NCBI GenBank assembly: GCA_963832305.1
Contig: CAWHTU010000016.1
Span: 248,001 to 312,000 of the forward strand
Direction: 5' to 3'
DNA: 64,000 nucleotides
From: Roseiarcus sp963832305
Lineage (GTDB): Bacteria > Pseudomonadota > Alphaproteobacteria > Rhizobiales > Beijerinckiaceae
The notes under the pieces are model-generated. The model was given only the letters and a program-made list of their open reading frames with translations, did no database searches and was not told the origin of the DNA. Both the position numbers and the translations under genes were made by a program. Every line of letters begins with the position of its first letter. The first letter of the stretch is position 1. This document shows, piece by piece, positions 63,101 to 64,000 of the stretch.

Positions 63101-64000
63101 TACCATGCCTTCGCAAGATCGGGCGGCGAAGCCCTGCGGCGCTTCGCCGCCTTCCAGGCGACTGCCGATGGCGAAGCTGGCGCAAACTGGCGGGTCTGGC
63201 CGCAGGATATGCGCGACGGCGAACCCAAGGCGATCGACAAGGCGATCGAGCGGAACCGTCAGTCCTTCGAGTTCGCCCTCTTCTGCCAATGGCTCGCGGA
63301 CCGGCAGCTCGGGCGGGCGGCCGAGCGTGCGCGCGAGCGGGGCCTCGAGATTGGATTCTATCGCGATCTCGCGGTCGGCGCGGCGCCGGACGGATCGGAA
63401 TCGTGGGCGCACCACACGATCCTCGCCCGCGGCGTCACCATTGGCGCGCCGCCCGATCCTTTTTCCGTCCGGGGACAGAACTGGAGCCTGCCGGCGCCGA
63501 ATCCGCTCGCCGGCGTGCGCGAGGGCTGGACTTCCCTCAGCGCGCTCTACCGCGCCAACATGCGCCACGCCGGCATGCTGCGGATCGATCACGCGATGGG
63601 CCTTGAGCGCCTGTTCCTGATCCCCGCGGGCGCGAAGCCCGCCGAGGGCGCCTACCTCTCGTACCCGCTCGACGACCTCATCGGGCACATCGCGCTCGAG
63701 AGCCACCGCGCCGAGTGCATGGTCATTGGCGAGGACCTCGGCACCGTGCCGGAAGGCTTCCGCGATAGGATGACGCGCGCCAATGTCGAGGGCATGCGGG
63801 TCCTGTGGTTCGAGCGCGACGGCCCACGGCTCCGGCCGCCGGAATCCTATCCCCCGCTCTCGGTCGCATGCGTCGCGACCCACGATCTGGCGACGCTCGC
63901 CGGCTGGTGGCAAGGCGCCGACATTGCCGAGCGGCTCTCGCTTGGTCTCCTGAGTCTGGCCAGGGCCGGCGAGGAGATCGCCCGCCGGCGCGAGGAGAAG
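60142..64000 (+). CDS. glgX: GlgX-MalQ fusion: debranching enzyme plus 4-alpha-glucanotransferase, 3'-partial, one frameshift
   Basis: Residues 1 to about 668 are a GlgX-type GH13 debranching enzyme: N-terminal CBM48-like part, nucleophile D324 in FDGFRFDLAPSLGRRPTGFD, acid/base E360 in ARLIAEPWDIGPGGYRLGQF, and D431 in VVHDGFTLRDLVSYDRKHNE. Without a stop, a short linker (about 62150-62190) leads into MalQ sequence starting LAGAAGIAAEWWDVRGKRTI. At GG 62941-62942 one base must be removed to continue (ALAALAPAFAAAAATRR), after which MalQ motifs appear: RIDHAMGLERLFLIP, MVIGEDLGTVPEGF, CVATHDLATLAGWW. The frame stays open to the window end. Confidence 0.85.

Overview
High-GC chromosomal DNA from an alphaproteobacterium, most likely Hyphomicrobiales (Rhizobiales; the Beijerinckiaceae/Methylocystaceae side is a guess). 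The clues are the DivK-PleD pair, an EipB (DUF1849) gene, a DUF3572 gene, a PEPxxWA-CTERM exported protein, the alphaproteobacterial SOS box GAAC-N7-GAAC in front of lexA, an aa3 cytochrome oxidase operon and a complete glycogen operon. No tRNA, rRNA, complete insertion sequence or CRISPR array was recognised.

Layout. 0-7 kb: a frameshifted membrane protein, a B12-binding radical SAM enzyme, an orphan VapB antitoxin, a methyltransferase, xthA and a glycine-rich PEP-CTERM protein. 7-13.1 kb: a short-chain dehydrogenase with an aromatic-acid-type efflux set (FUSC, DUF1656, HlyD), then a two-subunit CoA-transferase. 13.3-21.5 kb: a decayed accessory island holding a truncated HNH endonuclease, an AT-rich tract, a wrecked solo cas1, small plasmid/phage-like fragments, a ParB-fold gene with a co-translated partner, and a damaged sulfatase. 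21.7-35.9 kb: core genes (lexA, scpA, scpB, eipB, dinB, divK, pleD, nagZ, a SPOR protein, argS, dgt, erpA). 36-47.5 kb: pcm, a GFA-family gene, a second methyltransferase, a 53-residue Flp pilin, parC, an ABC-2 exporter, an intact arylsulfatase and two small genes. 47.4-51.6 kb: ctaC-ctaD-ctaG-ctaE on the minus strand. 51.9-64 kb: a coiled-coil membrane protein, then glgP-glgB-glgC-glgA and a gene in which GlgX is fused to MalQ and runs off the window.

How the genes work together. The glg genes form a tight operon (overlaps or short gaps) covering glycogen synthesis (GlgC, GlgA, GlgB) and breakdown (GlgP, GlgX, MalQ). divK-pleD, parC and scpAB serve cell-cycle control and chromosome segregation; lexA and dinB are SOS-type genes.

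The least explained items are: two five-unit arrays of a GGAAGGAAAGCAAAG motif with about 21-bp spacing, beside lexA and erpA; a nested stem-loop next to the dead cas1; the broken ParB-fold/partner pair; the GlgX-MalQ fusion; and a (GGGA)6 tract at the ribosome-binding site of a methyltransferase. Many genes need a single base removed to restore their frame. That insertion bias suggests sequence error at least as much as true decay, and it should be settled before any frameshifted gene here is called dead.
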